This document shows, one piece after another, positions 54,008 through 62,061 of a stretch of DNA of 62,664 bases (its first letter is position 1; every line of letters starts with the position of its first letter). Location of the stretch: contig DYLZ01000002.1 of NCBI GenBank assembly GCA_020721775.1, positions 1-62,664 of the forward strand, in the 5' to 3' direction. Below the pieces are notes generated by a model. The model was not told the origin of the DNA, did not search any database, and worked only from the letters and a program-made list of their open reading frames with translations. The DNA comes from Sulfurovum sp. Lineage in GTDB: Bacteria > Campylobacterota > Campylobacteria > Campylobacterales > Sulfurovaceae. Made by a program: the position numbers and the translations under genes.

Positions 54008-55260
54008 ATGAGATCTTTGATTCTTTGTGGCTGTTTTTTACCCTCTATGATAAATCTAAGGGCATTTAGTCTTATAAAACCTTCGGCATCTGCTTGATTA
54101 TATACATTATCCTCTTCAAAAGTAGAATGCGCTTCGCTATAAAGCGAATTGTCCGATCTTCTTCCAACAACCATCACATTGCCTTTGTAAAGTTTGACTC
54201 TCACTTCTCCATTTACTTGCTCTTGCGTTGCATCAATAGCTGCTTGAAGTGCTTTTCTCTCAGGAGACCACCAATAGCCTGTATAAATAAGTTTTGCATA
54301 GCGCGGCATCAATTCATCTTTCAAATGAGCTTCTTCCCTATCTAGTGTGATCGATTCTATTGCTCTGTGAGCTTTTAGCATGATAGTGCCGCCCGGTGTC
54401 TCATAGCATCCTCTTGCTTTCATTCCTACATATCTATTTTCAACTATATCTATTCTGCCGATGCCGTGCTTGTTACCATAATCATTTAATGTTTTAAGCA
54501 ATGTTGCAGGAGACATTTTTTCACCATTAATTGCTACAGGATCGCCTTTTTTGTACTCTATAGTTATATATTCTGCCTCATCGGGAGCATTCTCAGGACT
54601 ATTTGTCCATAGCCACATATTCTCTTCCGGCTCATTATTTGGATTTTCCAAATGAAGTCCCTCATATGATATATGAAGCAAATTTGCATCCATTGAGTAT
54701 GGACTAACTACCGGATTACCATTTTCGTCAAGATGTTTTTTTGAAATTTCTATACCATTCTCTTTTGCATACGCCAAAAGCTTTTCACGGCTATTTAAAT
54801 CCCATTCTCTCCATGGAGCAATTACTGTTATATCAGGATTTAAAGCCAAATAGCCGAGTTCAAACCTTATTTGGTCATTTCCTTTTCCGGTAGCTCCATG
54901 GCTTACGGCATCAGCGCCTGTTTGCTGCGCAATTTCGATCTGCTTTTTTGCAATAAGAGGTCTAGCGATAGAAGTGCCTAGCAGATATTCGCCTTCGTAT
55001 ATTGCATTTGCTCTAAACATTGGAAATACAAAATCTTTTACAAACTCTTCTCTTAAATCCAGTATAAATATATTTTCAGGTTTTATACCAAGTTTTAAAG
55101 CCTTCTCTCTTGCAGGCTCTACCTCTTCGCCCTGCCCTAGATCTGCAGTGAATGTAACGACTTCACAGTTGTATTCATCTTGAAGCCATTTTAGTATTAT
55201 ACTCGTATCAAGCCCGCCACTATAAGCCAACACTACTTTTTTGATAGATTTTTTTGCCAT
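53995..55260 (-). CDS. argG: Argininosuccinate synthase
   Basis: Joins citrulline and aspartate with ATP in arginine synthesis. 421 residues: N-terminal PP-loop [16 protein letters not shown] (about 9-24), [25 protein letters not shown], and [16 protein letters not shown]. The C-terminus ends IGK*, with the last codons inside the terminator stem. Confidence 0.95.
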   Translation of the reverse strand: MAKKSIKKVVLAYSGGLDTSIILKWLQDEYNCEVVTFTADLGQGEEVEPAREKALKLGIKPENIFILDLREEFVKDFVFPMFRANAIYEGEYLLGTSIARPLIAKKQIEIAQQTGADAVSHGATGKGNDQIRFELGYLALNPDITVIAPWREWDLNSREKLLAYAKENGIEISKKHLDENGNPVVSPYSMDANLLHISYEGLHLENPNNEPEENMWLWTNSPENAPDEAEYITIEYKKGDPVAINGEKMSPATLLKTLNDYGNKHGIGRIDIVENRYVGMKARGCYETPGGTIMLKAHRAIESITLDREEAHLKDELMPRYAKLIYTGYWWSPERKALQAAIDATQEQVNGEVRVKLYKGNVMVVGRRSDNSLYSEAHSTFEEDNVYNQADAEGFIRLNALRFIIEGKKQPQRIKDLIIGK

Positions 55261-55342
55261 TTTAAAGCCTTTTTAAAAAATTATTCGTGATTTTAGCAAA
55301 AGATTGGTAATAGAGTGTTTATGGTCTCTTTTGAGATATGTT

Positions 55343-55348
55343 TATAAT
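55343..55348 (+). promoter_or_regulatory. pdxJ -10 box
   Basis: TATAAT at 55343-55348, with another at 55358-55363; ATG 55390 follows. Either may serve. AATCGG-like sequence is absent and CGGAGCA is the likely ribosome-binding site. Confidence 0.45.
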
Positions 55349-55389
55349 TACTTTTGATATAATTAATAAAACATTATCGGAGCAAACAG

Positions 55390-56169
55390 ATGAAACTGGG
55401 CGTAAATATAGATCATATAGCAGTTTTAAGAGAAGCAAGAAAAATAAACGATCCAAATCCGCTAAATGCGGTTCCTATCTGCGAGCTTGCTGGCGCCGAT
55501 CAGATAACCGTTCATTTAAGGGAAGACAGAAGGCACATACAAGATAATGATATTATTGACATTATTAGACTTTCATCATTGCCTGTAAATTTAGAGTGTG
55601 CTGTTGCTCCCGAGATCATAAATATCGTCTGTTCTCTCAAACCTCACCGAGCAACAATAGTGCCTGAAAAAAGAGCGGAAGTCACGACAGAAGGCGGGCT
55701 TGCTCTTGAAGACAACTTTAACACTATAAAAGATGCAATTTTGAAACTGCAAGAAAACGACATTGAAGTTTCTCTTTTTATAGATCCAAGCATTAAAAAT
55801 GTTGAGTTATCAAAAGATCTGGGAGTTCAGTGGGTAGAATTTCATACGGGTCGCTATGCAAATATATACGCCATGCTCTATGGGGGGCTAGCAAATTCTC
55901 ATCACTCTATAAAGAGCCTAGATCTGCCAAGAAACGAACTTGAAATAATGCTCTCCAATGAATTAGAATGCATAAAAGATGTAACTAAACTTGCCTCATC
56001 TATAAATCTAAAAGTTGCGGCAGGTCATGGTTTAAACTATCATAATGTAAAACAAATAGCGCAAATAGAGCAAATAGAAGAGCTTAATATCGGTCAAAGC
56101 ATCATAGCAAGATCGATATTCACAGGTTTGGAAAAAGCTATAAAAGATATGATAGAATGCATAAAGTAA
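55390..56169 (+). CDS. pdxJ: Pyridoxine 5'-phosphate synthase
   Basis: Condenses the PdxA product with 1-deoxyxylulose 5-phosphate to pyridoxine phosphate. 259 residues: MKLGVNIDHIAVLREARK at the start, ADQITVHLREDRRHIQD, PHRATIVPEKRAEVTTEGG (typed in part, IVPEKRAEVTTEGG), and AAGHGLNYHNV. It overlaps pdxA by 13 bases. Confidence 0.95.
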   Translation: MKLGVNIDHIAVLREARKINDPNPLNAVPICELAGADQITVHLREDRRHIQDNDIIDIIRLSSLPVNLECAVAPEIINIVCSLKPHRATIVPEKRAEVTTEGGLALEDNFNTIKDAILKLQENDIEVSLFIDPSIKNVELSKDLGVQWVEFHTGRYANIYAMLYGGLANSHHSIKSLDLPRNELEIMLSNELECIKDVTKLASSINLKVAAGHGLNYHNVKQIAQIEQIEELNIGQSIIARSIFTGLEKAIKDMIECIK

Positions 56170-57089
56170 AAAAAGTTGCCATTAGTGTCGGCGATCTAAA
56201 CGGTATCGGCATAGAATTGATTTTAAAAAATCATGATATTGTCTCAAAAATGATCGAGCCGTTTTATATCATTGATAAAGAAATGCTTTATCAAGTTTGC
56301 AAATTGCTTGATATTGATATACCGTCAAATTTCAAAACTATTTCTCCAAACTCAAAATATTTCAATATACAAAGCGGCGAAATATCAAAAGAGAGCGGCG
56401 CATACAGTTTTGACTCGTTTAAAAAAGCTGTTGAATTGGCGCAAAATAATGAAGTCGATGCTATATGCACTTTACCAATTCATAAAAAAGCATGGGAACT
56501 TGCAGGAGTGCCTTACAAAGGACATACGGATGCTTTGAGAGATTTTTGCAACACAGATGCTATTATGATGCTTGGATGTCCAAAACTTTATGTTGCTCTG
56601 TTTACGGAGCATATACCTCTAAAGAGTGTTCCAAATGCTTTAACATTTGGAAAATTAGAAAAATTTTTGCTTGATTTTTACAGTTCTGCAAAACCTAATA
56701 GCATAGTTGGGGTACTTGGACTCAATCCACATGCCGGAGACGGCGGGGTTTTGGGAAATGAAGAAGAAATTATCACGAGCGCAATACTTGGCGCAAATGA
56801 AAAAATAGGCAATAAAATTTATAATCCAACTCCGCTTGTACCCGACATTGCCTTTACACCTAATGTGCGTAAAAATTATAAATATCTTATTGCGATGTAT
56901 CATGATCAAGGTTTGGCGCCGCTAAAAGCGCTATACTTTGATGAAAGTATCAATGTATCTCTTAACTTGCCGTTTTTGAGGGTTTCGGTTGATCACGGAA
57001 CTGCATTTGATAAAGCTTATAAAAAGGCAGACATTAGCGGAGCAAGCTATATAAATGCTATAAAATATATAATTGAATCCTCTGAATAA
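56157..57089 (+). CDS. pdxA: 4-hydroxythreonine-4-phosphate dehydrogenase
   Basis: NAD- and metal-dependent enzyme one step before PdxJ in vitamin B6 synthesis. 310 residues: VAISVGDLNGIGIELILKN at the start, VPYKGHTDALRDF (metal His), NPHAGDGGVLGNEE, AMYHDQGLAPLKAL and VDHGTAFD. The last residues, IESSE and stop (57073-57089), are encoded by the left arm of MITE-like copy 3, so the natural C-terminus has been replaced or trimmed. The catalytic parts are intact. Confidence 0.92.
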   Translation: MHKVKKVAISVGDLNGIGIELILKNHDIVSKMIEPFYIIDKEMLYQVCKLLDIDIPSNFKTISPNSKYFNIQSGEISKESGAYSFDSFKKAVELAQNNEVDAICTLPIHKKAWELAGVPYKGHTDALRDFCNTDAIMMLGCPKLYVALFTEHIPLKSVPNALTFGKLEKFLLDFYSSAKPNSIVGVLGLNPHAGDGGVLGNEEEIITSAILGANEKIGNKIYNPTPLVPDIAFTPNVRKNYKYLIAMYHDQGLAPLKALYFDESINVSLNLPFLRVSVDHGTAFDKAYKKADISGASYINAIKYIIESSE

Positions 57090-57189
57090 ATCCTGATAGA
57101 CAATTTTGCCAGGCATGTCGAAGGCGTTAGCTAGCGAAGTTCCCGTCGTGGCAAACTCTTGGCTTGAATGGCTTGTTCAGAGGGTTCAA
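57073..57189. repeat. MITE-like hairpin element, copy 3
   Basis: Starts TTGAATCCTCTGAATAAATC and ends CTTGTTCAGAGGGTTCAA; the ends are near-perfect inverses. The left arm carries GATAGACAATTTTGCCAGGC as in copy 1 and the centre GGCGTTAGCTAGCGAAGTTC is as in copy 2. It is inserted at the end of pdxA, providing its stop codon, in the gap between two converging genes. Confidence 0.8.
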
Positions 57190-57194
57190 CTGAT

Positions 57195-57413
57195 TTAAAA
57201 TAAACCGGATTCTCCTGCTTCAATTACACAATCCTCATTCATATTTAAAGCTAGTTTTTCCATACAATCCTTGCAAATATATCTATATGAGTGCATATCG
57301 TAATATATGGTTTCACCCTCTTCAAAGGTCTTGTAACACAATCCGCATACATTTGTAACTCTTAACAGTATATTGTTTGTTGCATCCTGCTCTACAAAAC
57401 ATTGCGTATTCAT
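57195..57413 (-). CDS. Small zinc-ribbon-like hypothetical protein
   Basis: 72 residues with CGLC (about 23-26) and CKDC (about 47-50), a likely zinc ribbon, between a short beta N-terminus and an acidic C-terminus. AAGGAAATG-type ribosome-binding sequence precedes ATG 57413. Close behind MITE-like copy 3. No known family seen. Confidence 0.7.
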   Translation of the reverse strand: MNTQCFVEQDATNNILLRVTNVCGLCYKTFEEGETIYYDMHSYRYICKDCMEKLALNMNEDCVIEAGESGLF

Positions 57414-57426
57414 TACATTTCCTTTG

Positions 57427-57852
57427 TTATAGTTTTTCTAGCATCTCTTTGGCAATTTTACAATTCTCATCAAGCGTAAGAGCTTTTTGAAAATAATATT
57501 TTGCATCTTCAAATTTTCCCGTCTCAAAATAAACAGTACCAAATCCGCATATTACATCCACATTTTTATTATCAATGATATATGCGCTTCTTAAAGCTTT
57601 CATAGCCTCTTCATAATCTTTTTTTCCAATAGATTCATTTGCGCTAAAAATGAGCTCATCTATCTTTGATAGAATCGGTTTAGTTTTTGCAAATATTTTT
57701 TCAGGATTACTTAAGCCGCCTATTTGCTCATTTGATAATTTGGTTTCATAATCTATTCCTCTTTTTGGATAATTGCCGCTATACAGCTGTTTAAAAAAAA
57801 TAACAAGTATAGCAACAGCAACAAATATAAGTATGATCTGAAAAAGCGACAT
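57427..57852 (-). CDS. Membrane-anchored TPR protein
   Basis: About 141 residues from ATG 57852, behind AGGAG; the open frame from 57903 is longer but lacks a ribosome-binding site. One N-terminal membrane helix (about 4-21, IILIFVAVAILVIFF), then two TPR units (KKDYEEAMKALRSAYIIDNK, TGKFEDAKYYFQKALTLDEN, each typed up to 20). Probably a scaffold; partner unknown. Confidence 0.75.
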   Translation of the reverse strand: MSLFQIILIFVAVAILVIFFKQLYSGNYPKRGIDYETKLSNEQIGGLSNPEKIFAKTKPILSKIDELIFSANESIGKKDYEEAMKALRSAYIIDNKNVDVICGFGTVYFETGKFEDAKYYFQKALTLDENCKIAKEMLEKL

Positions 57853-57983
57853 AGAAACTCCTATCCATTTATAGTATAATAGAAAAAAATAACTTAAAAT
57901 CAAAAAAACAATATTATATCGAGCAGTGTTATTTCACCGCCACCCTAATCTCATAGGAATCCACAAAAAATATTTTTATAAAA

Positions 57984-58781
57984 CTATTTCATGCCGTACT
58001 TTAGATCAGAGATTGCCTTAGTAATATTGTCTTGCCTCATAAAATGCTCGCCTACCAAAAAGGCATCTGCGCCTATTTTAGAAAGCTCCACAACAGTATC
58101 ATGGTTATCTATACCACTTTCGGCTACTATAATCTTGCCGTTTGGAATAAGTGGAATCAGTTTTTCACTCAGACTCATATCCATCTCAAATGTCTCAAGA
58201 TTTCTATGATTTATACCGACTATATCGGCACCCGCAAACATAGCTTTTATAAGATCACTTTTATCATGTAATTCTACCAGCACATCAAGTCCTAAATGCC
58301 TTGCATATTCATAAAGCTCTTTTAGCTCTTTTTTACTTAAAGCCGCGGCTATCAAAAGTACAAAATCTGCTCCATACACAAGCGCTTCTACCAGCTGATA
58401 TTTGTCCACTATAAAATCTTTTCTCAAAAGCGGCAAAGAAGAATATCTGCGAATCATCCCTAAATATTCCTTATCACCTTTAAAAAAATGCGGCTCAGTC
58501 AATATCGACAAAGCATCTGCGCCGCCTTTTTCATAGGCCTGCGCTATAGATATAGGATCAAAATCTTCCCTAATTATTCCCTTGCTAGGACTTGCTTTTT
58601 TTACCTCGGCTATAATTCTATATGGATTTTGGGGTGTAGATCTAAGGGCGGATTTGACATCTTTTGGAATAAAGGGGTTGTATGCCAAAGATCGCCCAAG
58701 CCAATCAATCGGAAATTCAACTTTTCTTTTTTCCAGATCGTCTTTTGTGACTCTGATAATTTCTTGTAATATCTTAGACAT
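57984..58781 (-). CDS. trpC: Indole-3-glycerol phosphate synthase
   Basis: Fourth step of tryptophan synthesis. 265 residues, TIM barrel: [20 protein letters not shown] (phosphate/substrate Lys), [52 protein letters not shown] and [10 protein letters not shown]. The three catalytic lysines/glutamates are in the expected places. The other trp gene here, trpD, lies far upstream. Start follows the TPR gene stop by zero bases. Confidence 0.94.
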   Translation of the reverse strand: MSKILQEIIRVTKDDLEKRKVEFPIDWLGRSLAYNPFIPKDVKSALRSTPQNPYRIIAEVKKASPSKGIIREDFDPISIAQAYEKGGADALSILTEPHFFKGDKEYLGMIRRYSSLPLLRKDFIVDKYQLVEALVYGADFVLLIAAALSKKELKELYEYARHLGLDVLVELHDKSDLIKAMFAGADIVGINHRNLETFEMDMSLSEKLIPLIPNGKIIVAESGIDNHDTVVELSKIGADAFLVGEHFMRQDNITKAISDLKYGMK

Positions 58782-59501
58782 CTATATTTTACCTTTTGCG
58801 CTGTTTTTTAACTTTTCAATCTCATGCAGTTTTTGCTCAACTGCCTGGTTGCTTCCAAATTTTTGTATATGTGATTTTAAAAGAGTGATTGCCTGTTCAT
58901 GCTCTCCATACATATCCGAAAGAATTGAGGCTATTCTCAAAAGTATATCTTCTCTGCTTGTTTCGTCATATATCTTCTTAAGGAGTTCAAGGGCTTTGTT
59001 TGGTTCATTTGAATAAAGATAGGCATCGCTGGCTATCTCAAGATCTGTATAATCATTTGAAATTTGTGTCAATCTTCCGGCCTCGCTGCTCGCAAGGTCA
59101 AATTTACTTTGCATCAAATGCAGTGTCAATATGAGCTTAAGCACATCTTTATCATTTGGATCTTGAGCATAAAGAATATCAAGCTCTTTGCCGGATATTT
59201 CCAAATCCCGATTTAGCAAAAGTGAAAGATGTATCTTTTTGAGTTGATATACTTTTGCTTTTGTCTCCTGATATAGTTTTGAAAAAACTTTATAACTATT
59301 TGCCAGATCTCCATTCTCTTCATACCACAATCCATGCATGATCTTATCATCTTCTGTCGTAATATCAAGATTCATAGGCTCAGATACAATCTCTTCTTTT
59401 TTACTATCAATAACTTTATGCATTATCTTTATAGCGATAAAAAAAATGGCGGTAACAAACAAAAATGATAAAAATATTGTGACTAAACGATTCCTGGACA
59501 C
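58782..59501 (-). CDS. TPR-containing membrane protein
   Basis: 239 residues: N-terminal membrane helix (about 7-27, TIFLSFLFVTAIFFIAIKI), an acidic spacer, then TPR-like repeats (YEENGDLANSYKVFSKLYQE, DAYLYSNEPNKALELLKKIY). No other domain. It overlaps the YkgJ-like gene by 19 bases and abuts trpC. Function unknown. Confidence 0.75.
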   Translation of the reverse strand: MSRNRLVTIFLSFLFVTAIFFIAIKIMHKVIDSKKEEIVSEPMNLDITTEDDKIMHGLWYEENGDLANSYKVFSKLYQETKAKVYQLKKIHLSLLLNRDLEISGKELDILYAQDPNDKDVLKLILTLHLMQSKFDLASSEAGRLTQISNDYTDLEIASDAYLYSNEPNKALELLKKIYDETSREDILLRIASILSDMYGEHEQAITLLKSHIQKFGSNQAVEQKLHEIEKLKNSAKGKI

Positions 59502-59863
59502 TCGTCTCTTACCTCTTGTTCATTTTTTTTAAATTGTTCCCAAAAAGGGAATGTTCTGCATTGCATAGGCCTTACTTCGTAAATACCGCACTGCTCTTTT
59601 TCTTCATCAAAAAATATGCAAGCATAATCATTTTCGCCCAACTTCTTTTCGTTCAAAGAGTACCTATGTCCTACTTTTTTAATGTGCATTATAGCAAAAT
59701 CCTCTATCTCCATAGCTAAAAATTTAGATATTGCTTCAATATCTTCATGTTTTACCCAAATATATCCACTCTCTCCCCTGCAACACTTACCGCCACAAGT
59801 AGCGCATTTTGAAGGATCAAAGCAGTATCCATACCCTTGCTTGGACATAAATGTATCACTCAT
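59483..59863 (-). CDS. YkgJ family cysteine cluster protein
   Basis: 126 residues with a zinc- or Fe-S-type cysteine cluster: KCATCGGKCCRGESGYIWV (about 19-37), then CGIYEVRPMQCRTFPFWEQF (about 92-111). These are the CxxCxxxCC and CxxYxxRPxxCRxFPF signatures of YkgJ. Roles of the family are unclear. Overlaps neighbours on both sides. Confidence 0.88.
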   Translation of the reverse strand: MSDTFMSKQGYGYCFDPSKCATCGGKCCRGESGYIWVKHEDIEAISKFLAMEIEDFAIMHIKKVGHRYSLNEKKLGENDYACIFFDEEKEQCGIYEVRPMQCRTFPFWEQFKKNEQEVRDECPGIV

Positions 59864-60557
59864 GCATTTCTCCTTTTATACTATGTAAAGATGCAAACCT
59901 AAAAGCCTCTTTTGCCTCTTTGCCGTACTCATCATTATCTTCAAAAACGACTAATGGCTTAACAACTTTGGCAGCTGCTTTAGAGTTATGCCTGCAAGCT
60001 ATCATTACAAGTTTTGAATCTTTATCTTTTTTAGAATGAACAAATCTTATCACCTCCGGTGTCAGATGGTATTTCCTTGCAAAATACAATACATCAACTA
60101 TTTGCTTAGAGTCATAACAAAAATAAAACCTCCCTTGCGGAGTAAGTATCTTATGGACTTTTCTAAAAAAATCCTCCAATGGAAGATGATGAGCATATCT
60201 AGCGATATTTATGATAGTTTCACTGCTTTGCAGTACATTTGGACTATAAAACGGCGGATTTGAGATAATGGTGTCAAATTTAATTTTTGGCTCAAAATCT
60301 AAAAAATTATCATTATACACATCAACTTCTATGTTATTTATGGCAAAGTTGTGTTTTGCAAAATTTATCATATGCGGCTGCTTATCTATGATACTGATCT
60401 TTATATTAAATTCTCTTGCAAGAATTAGTGATAGCACGCCTATACCGCATCCCACATCAAGCACTCTTCCGCTCGGCTTAAAGGATGCGATAAAATGCGC
60501 TAAAAAAATAGAATCACTATTGTAACAATAACCGTTTGGCGATTGATAAAGAAGCAT
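59856..60557 (-). CDS. TrmN6-like SAM-dependent methyltransferase
   Basis: 233 residues with class I methyltransferase motifs: VLDVGCGIGVLSLILA (about 36-51, SAM), the acidic IIDKQ, and the N6-adenine motif IISNPPFYSPN (NPPF, about 106-116). Its GYCYNSDSIFLAHFI start is typical of TrmN6/YfiC, which methylates A37 of tRNA1(Val). A sister enzyme on another substrate cannot be ruled out. It overlaps the YkgJ-like gene by eight bases. Confidence 0.8.
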   Translation of the reverse strand: MLLYQSPNGYCYNSDSIFLAHFIASFKPSGRVLDVGCGIGVLSLILAREFNIKISIIDKQPHMINFAKHNFAINNIEVDVYNDNFLDFEPKIKFDTIISNPPFYSPNVLQSSETIINIARYAHHLPLEDFFRKVHKILTPQGRFYFCYDSKQIVDVLYFARKYHLTPEVIRFVHSKKDKDSKLVMIACRHNSKAAAKVVKPLVVFEDNDEYGKEAKEAFRFASLHSIKGEMHE

Positions 60558-60596
60558 TATTTAATCTTTTTTGGTGTAATTTTACTACAAAATTAG

Positions 60597-60602
60597 TATA
60601 AT
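60597..60602 (+). promoter_or_regulatory. bpt -10 box
   Basis: TATAAT only eight bases before ATG 60610, so transcription is expected to start at or next to the start codon (leaderless mRNA). No ribosome-binding site is visible. Confidence 0.55.
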
Positions 60603-60609
60603 CGCGGTT

Positions 60610-61371
60610 ATGAATAGAGATGATTTACTAAACCCGCCTTCAACAGACTTTTCTATGATAGATTATGAGTGCGCTTATCTTCCAAATAAACTTGTTAGAA
60701 TGCACTATAAATATGTCATAAAGCCAAATCAAACTTTTGCCACGGCAGTTATACAAAGGGGATGGAGAAGATTTGGCAGATACTATTTTCATCCGGTCTG
60801 TCAAGGATGCAATGAGTGCAAGAGTCTCAGAATAAATGTTGATGATTTTACGCCAAGCAAAAGTCAAAAAAAAGCTATCAAAAGAAATCAAGCCACCAAG
60901 GTCATCATACAAACACCGACGGTTACAAATCATCATTTGGAGCTTTACAACAAATATCATTTTTTCAAACAAAAAAAAGACGGCTGGAGGCATAAAAAGA
61001 TAAACGGCAAAGAGTATTTTGAAAATTTTGTAGATGGAGCAAGCAATTTTGCTAGAGAAGTTTTGTATTTTCAAGATGAAAAACTCATTGGTGTTGACCT
61101 TATAGATATACTTGATGACGGTATCAGCTCCATATACTGCTACTACGACCCTGACTTTTCACATCTCTCCATCGGCACTTTTTCGCTTCTTTATCAAGTT
61201 GCGTTGGCAAAAAGTATGGCTTTATCATGGATATATTTAGGTTACTGGGTGGATGGATGCAAAGCGTTCAGATACAAAACTAACTTCCAACCGCAAGAGA
61301 TACTCGACGGCTTCCCACCAATCGACCAAGAACCAAATTGGGTGGGGTTTAAGGATAAGAATAGAATATAG
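60610..61371 (+). CDS. bpt: Aspartate/glutamate leucyltransferase
   Basis: Transfers Leu from Leu-tRNA to N-terminal Asp/Glu, marking proteins for ClpS/ClpAP. 253 residues: CAYLPNKLVRMHYKYV, IQRGWRRFGRYYFHPVCQGC, CNECKSLRINVDDF, LIGVDLIDILDDGISSIYCY and YLGYWVDGCKAFRYKTNFQP. These match the Ate/Bpt fold throughout. The first 16 residues lie before the conserved part, so a start at 60655 is possible. Confidence 0.9.
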   Translation: MNRDDLLNPPSTDFSMIDYECAYLPNKLVRMHYKYVIKPNQTFATAVIQRGWRRFGRYYFHPVCQGCNECKSLRINVDDFTPSKSQKKAIKRNQATKVIIQTPTVTNHHLELYNKYHFFKQKKDGWRHKKINGKEYFENFVDGASNFAREVLYFQDEKLIGVDLIDILDDGISSIYCYYDPDFSHLSIGTFSLLYQVALAKSMALSWIYLGYWVDGCKAFRYKTNFQPQEILDGFPPIDQEPNWVGFKDKNRI

Positions 61372-61507
61372 TACAATAACTTTAACAAAATTAATATCAT
61401 TTTCGATATTAGGATACAATTTGCCGTCAAGGCTTAGTTTTTCATAGATTAAATTATAATTATTTTTTGTTTTATAGTTTTAAGGTTTTTATATGTATGC
61501 GTTATGG

Positions 61508-61513
61508 TATAAT
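61508..61513 (+). promoter_or_regulatory. Putative -10 box before hairpin element
   Basis: TATAAT preceded by a T-rich stretch (runs of TTTT at 61461-61490). No gene follows in this direction; it could start an RNA running through the hairpin at 61539-61606 and antisense to the BECR-like gene's end. Confidence 0.35.
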
Positions 61514-61538
61514 ATATAAAATTGACTTCTACCAAGTG

Positions 61539-61606
61539 TTGTAGTCCTACAAAAGGCTTTTAGCTTCTGTGCCAGAGAAGGTCGAAAGACCGTGAAAAAC
61601 AGAGGC
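61539..61606. other. Nested hairpin element
   Basis: A small hairpin TTGTAG/CTACAA (61539-61552) is followed by a larger one: outer stem GCTTCTGT (61563-61570) with ACAGAGGC (61599-61606), 8 bp with one G-T pair, and inner stem GGTC-GAAA-GACC (61580-61591), a GNRA tetraloop on the plus strand. It lies just after the stop of the BECR-like gene (61609, minus strand). It could be that gene's 3' structure or a small RNA read from the TATAAT at 61508. No T-run is seen. Confidence 0.4.
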
Positions 61607-61608
61607 TT

Positions 61609-62061
61609 TCAAAACTTCCATTTAGGTCCTTTCTTAATCAAATCAATAGCTTTTTCACCTTTCCCATTTATACCATCTGCAACATAAGCAGTAATGAATT
61701 TTGCTTTTTTTGTATCTTTTCTATCTATTCCAATTATCACTGCATAATCATCAACGCATATAGCTACTCGACGAGTATTGTCATATCTTTTTGTTTTTGA
61801 ATTATATCCTATATATAATTGAGCTTGAGGATTTTCTAAAACCCATTTTATCCAATAAATTCGATTTGCTCTTTTGTACGAAAAAACTAATTTATCTTTT
61901 TCTTTTCGATTTTTACTTTCATAAAAAGCATGGTCAAAATCACTGACATAAAATTTTACACTGATTCCATCGAAAGTTAAAACGGGAGATGTGCAGTAAA
62001 ATTTTCGATAGATATTTTTATAAAAACCAATCTCTTGATTTTCGATAAAACTACAAAGCAA
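61609..62061 (-). CDS. Putative BECR-fold (barnase/RelE-like) nuclease domain protein
   Basis: 150 residues from TTG 62061, which follows the DUF3800 stop directly; AGGAA lies about ten bases upstream. The middle and end (RANRIYWIKWVLENP, RVAICVDDYAVIIGIDRKD, AKFITAYVAD, ending GPKWKF) resemble phage-associated BECR-type nuclease domains, which place a conserved RxxR-YW start, a beta-hairpin core and a final KW. The catalytic assignment is uncertain. If real, it would be an RNase or toxin-like partner of the DUF3800 protein. Confidence 0.45.
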   Translation of the reverse strand: MLCSFIENQEIGFYKNIYRKFYCTSPVLTFDGISVKFYVSDFDHAFYESKNRKEKDKLVFSYKRANRIYWIKWVLENPQAQLYIGYNSKTKRYDNTRRVAICVDDYAVIIGIDRKDTKKAKFITAYVADGINGKGEKAIDLIKKGPKWKF

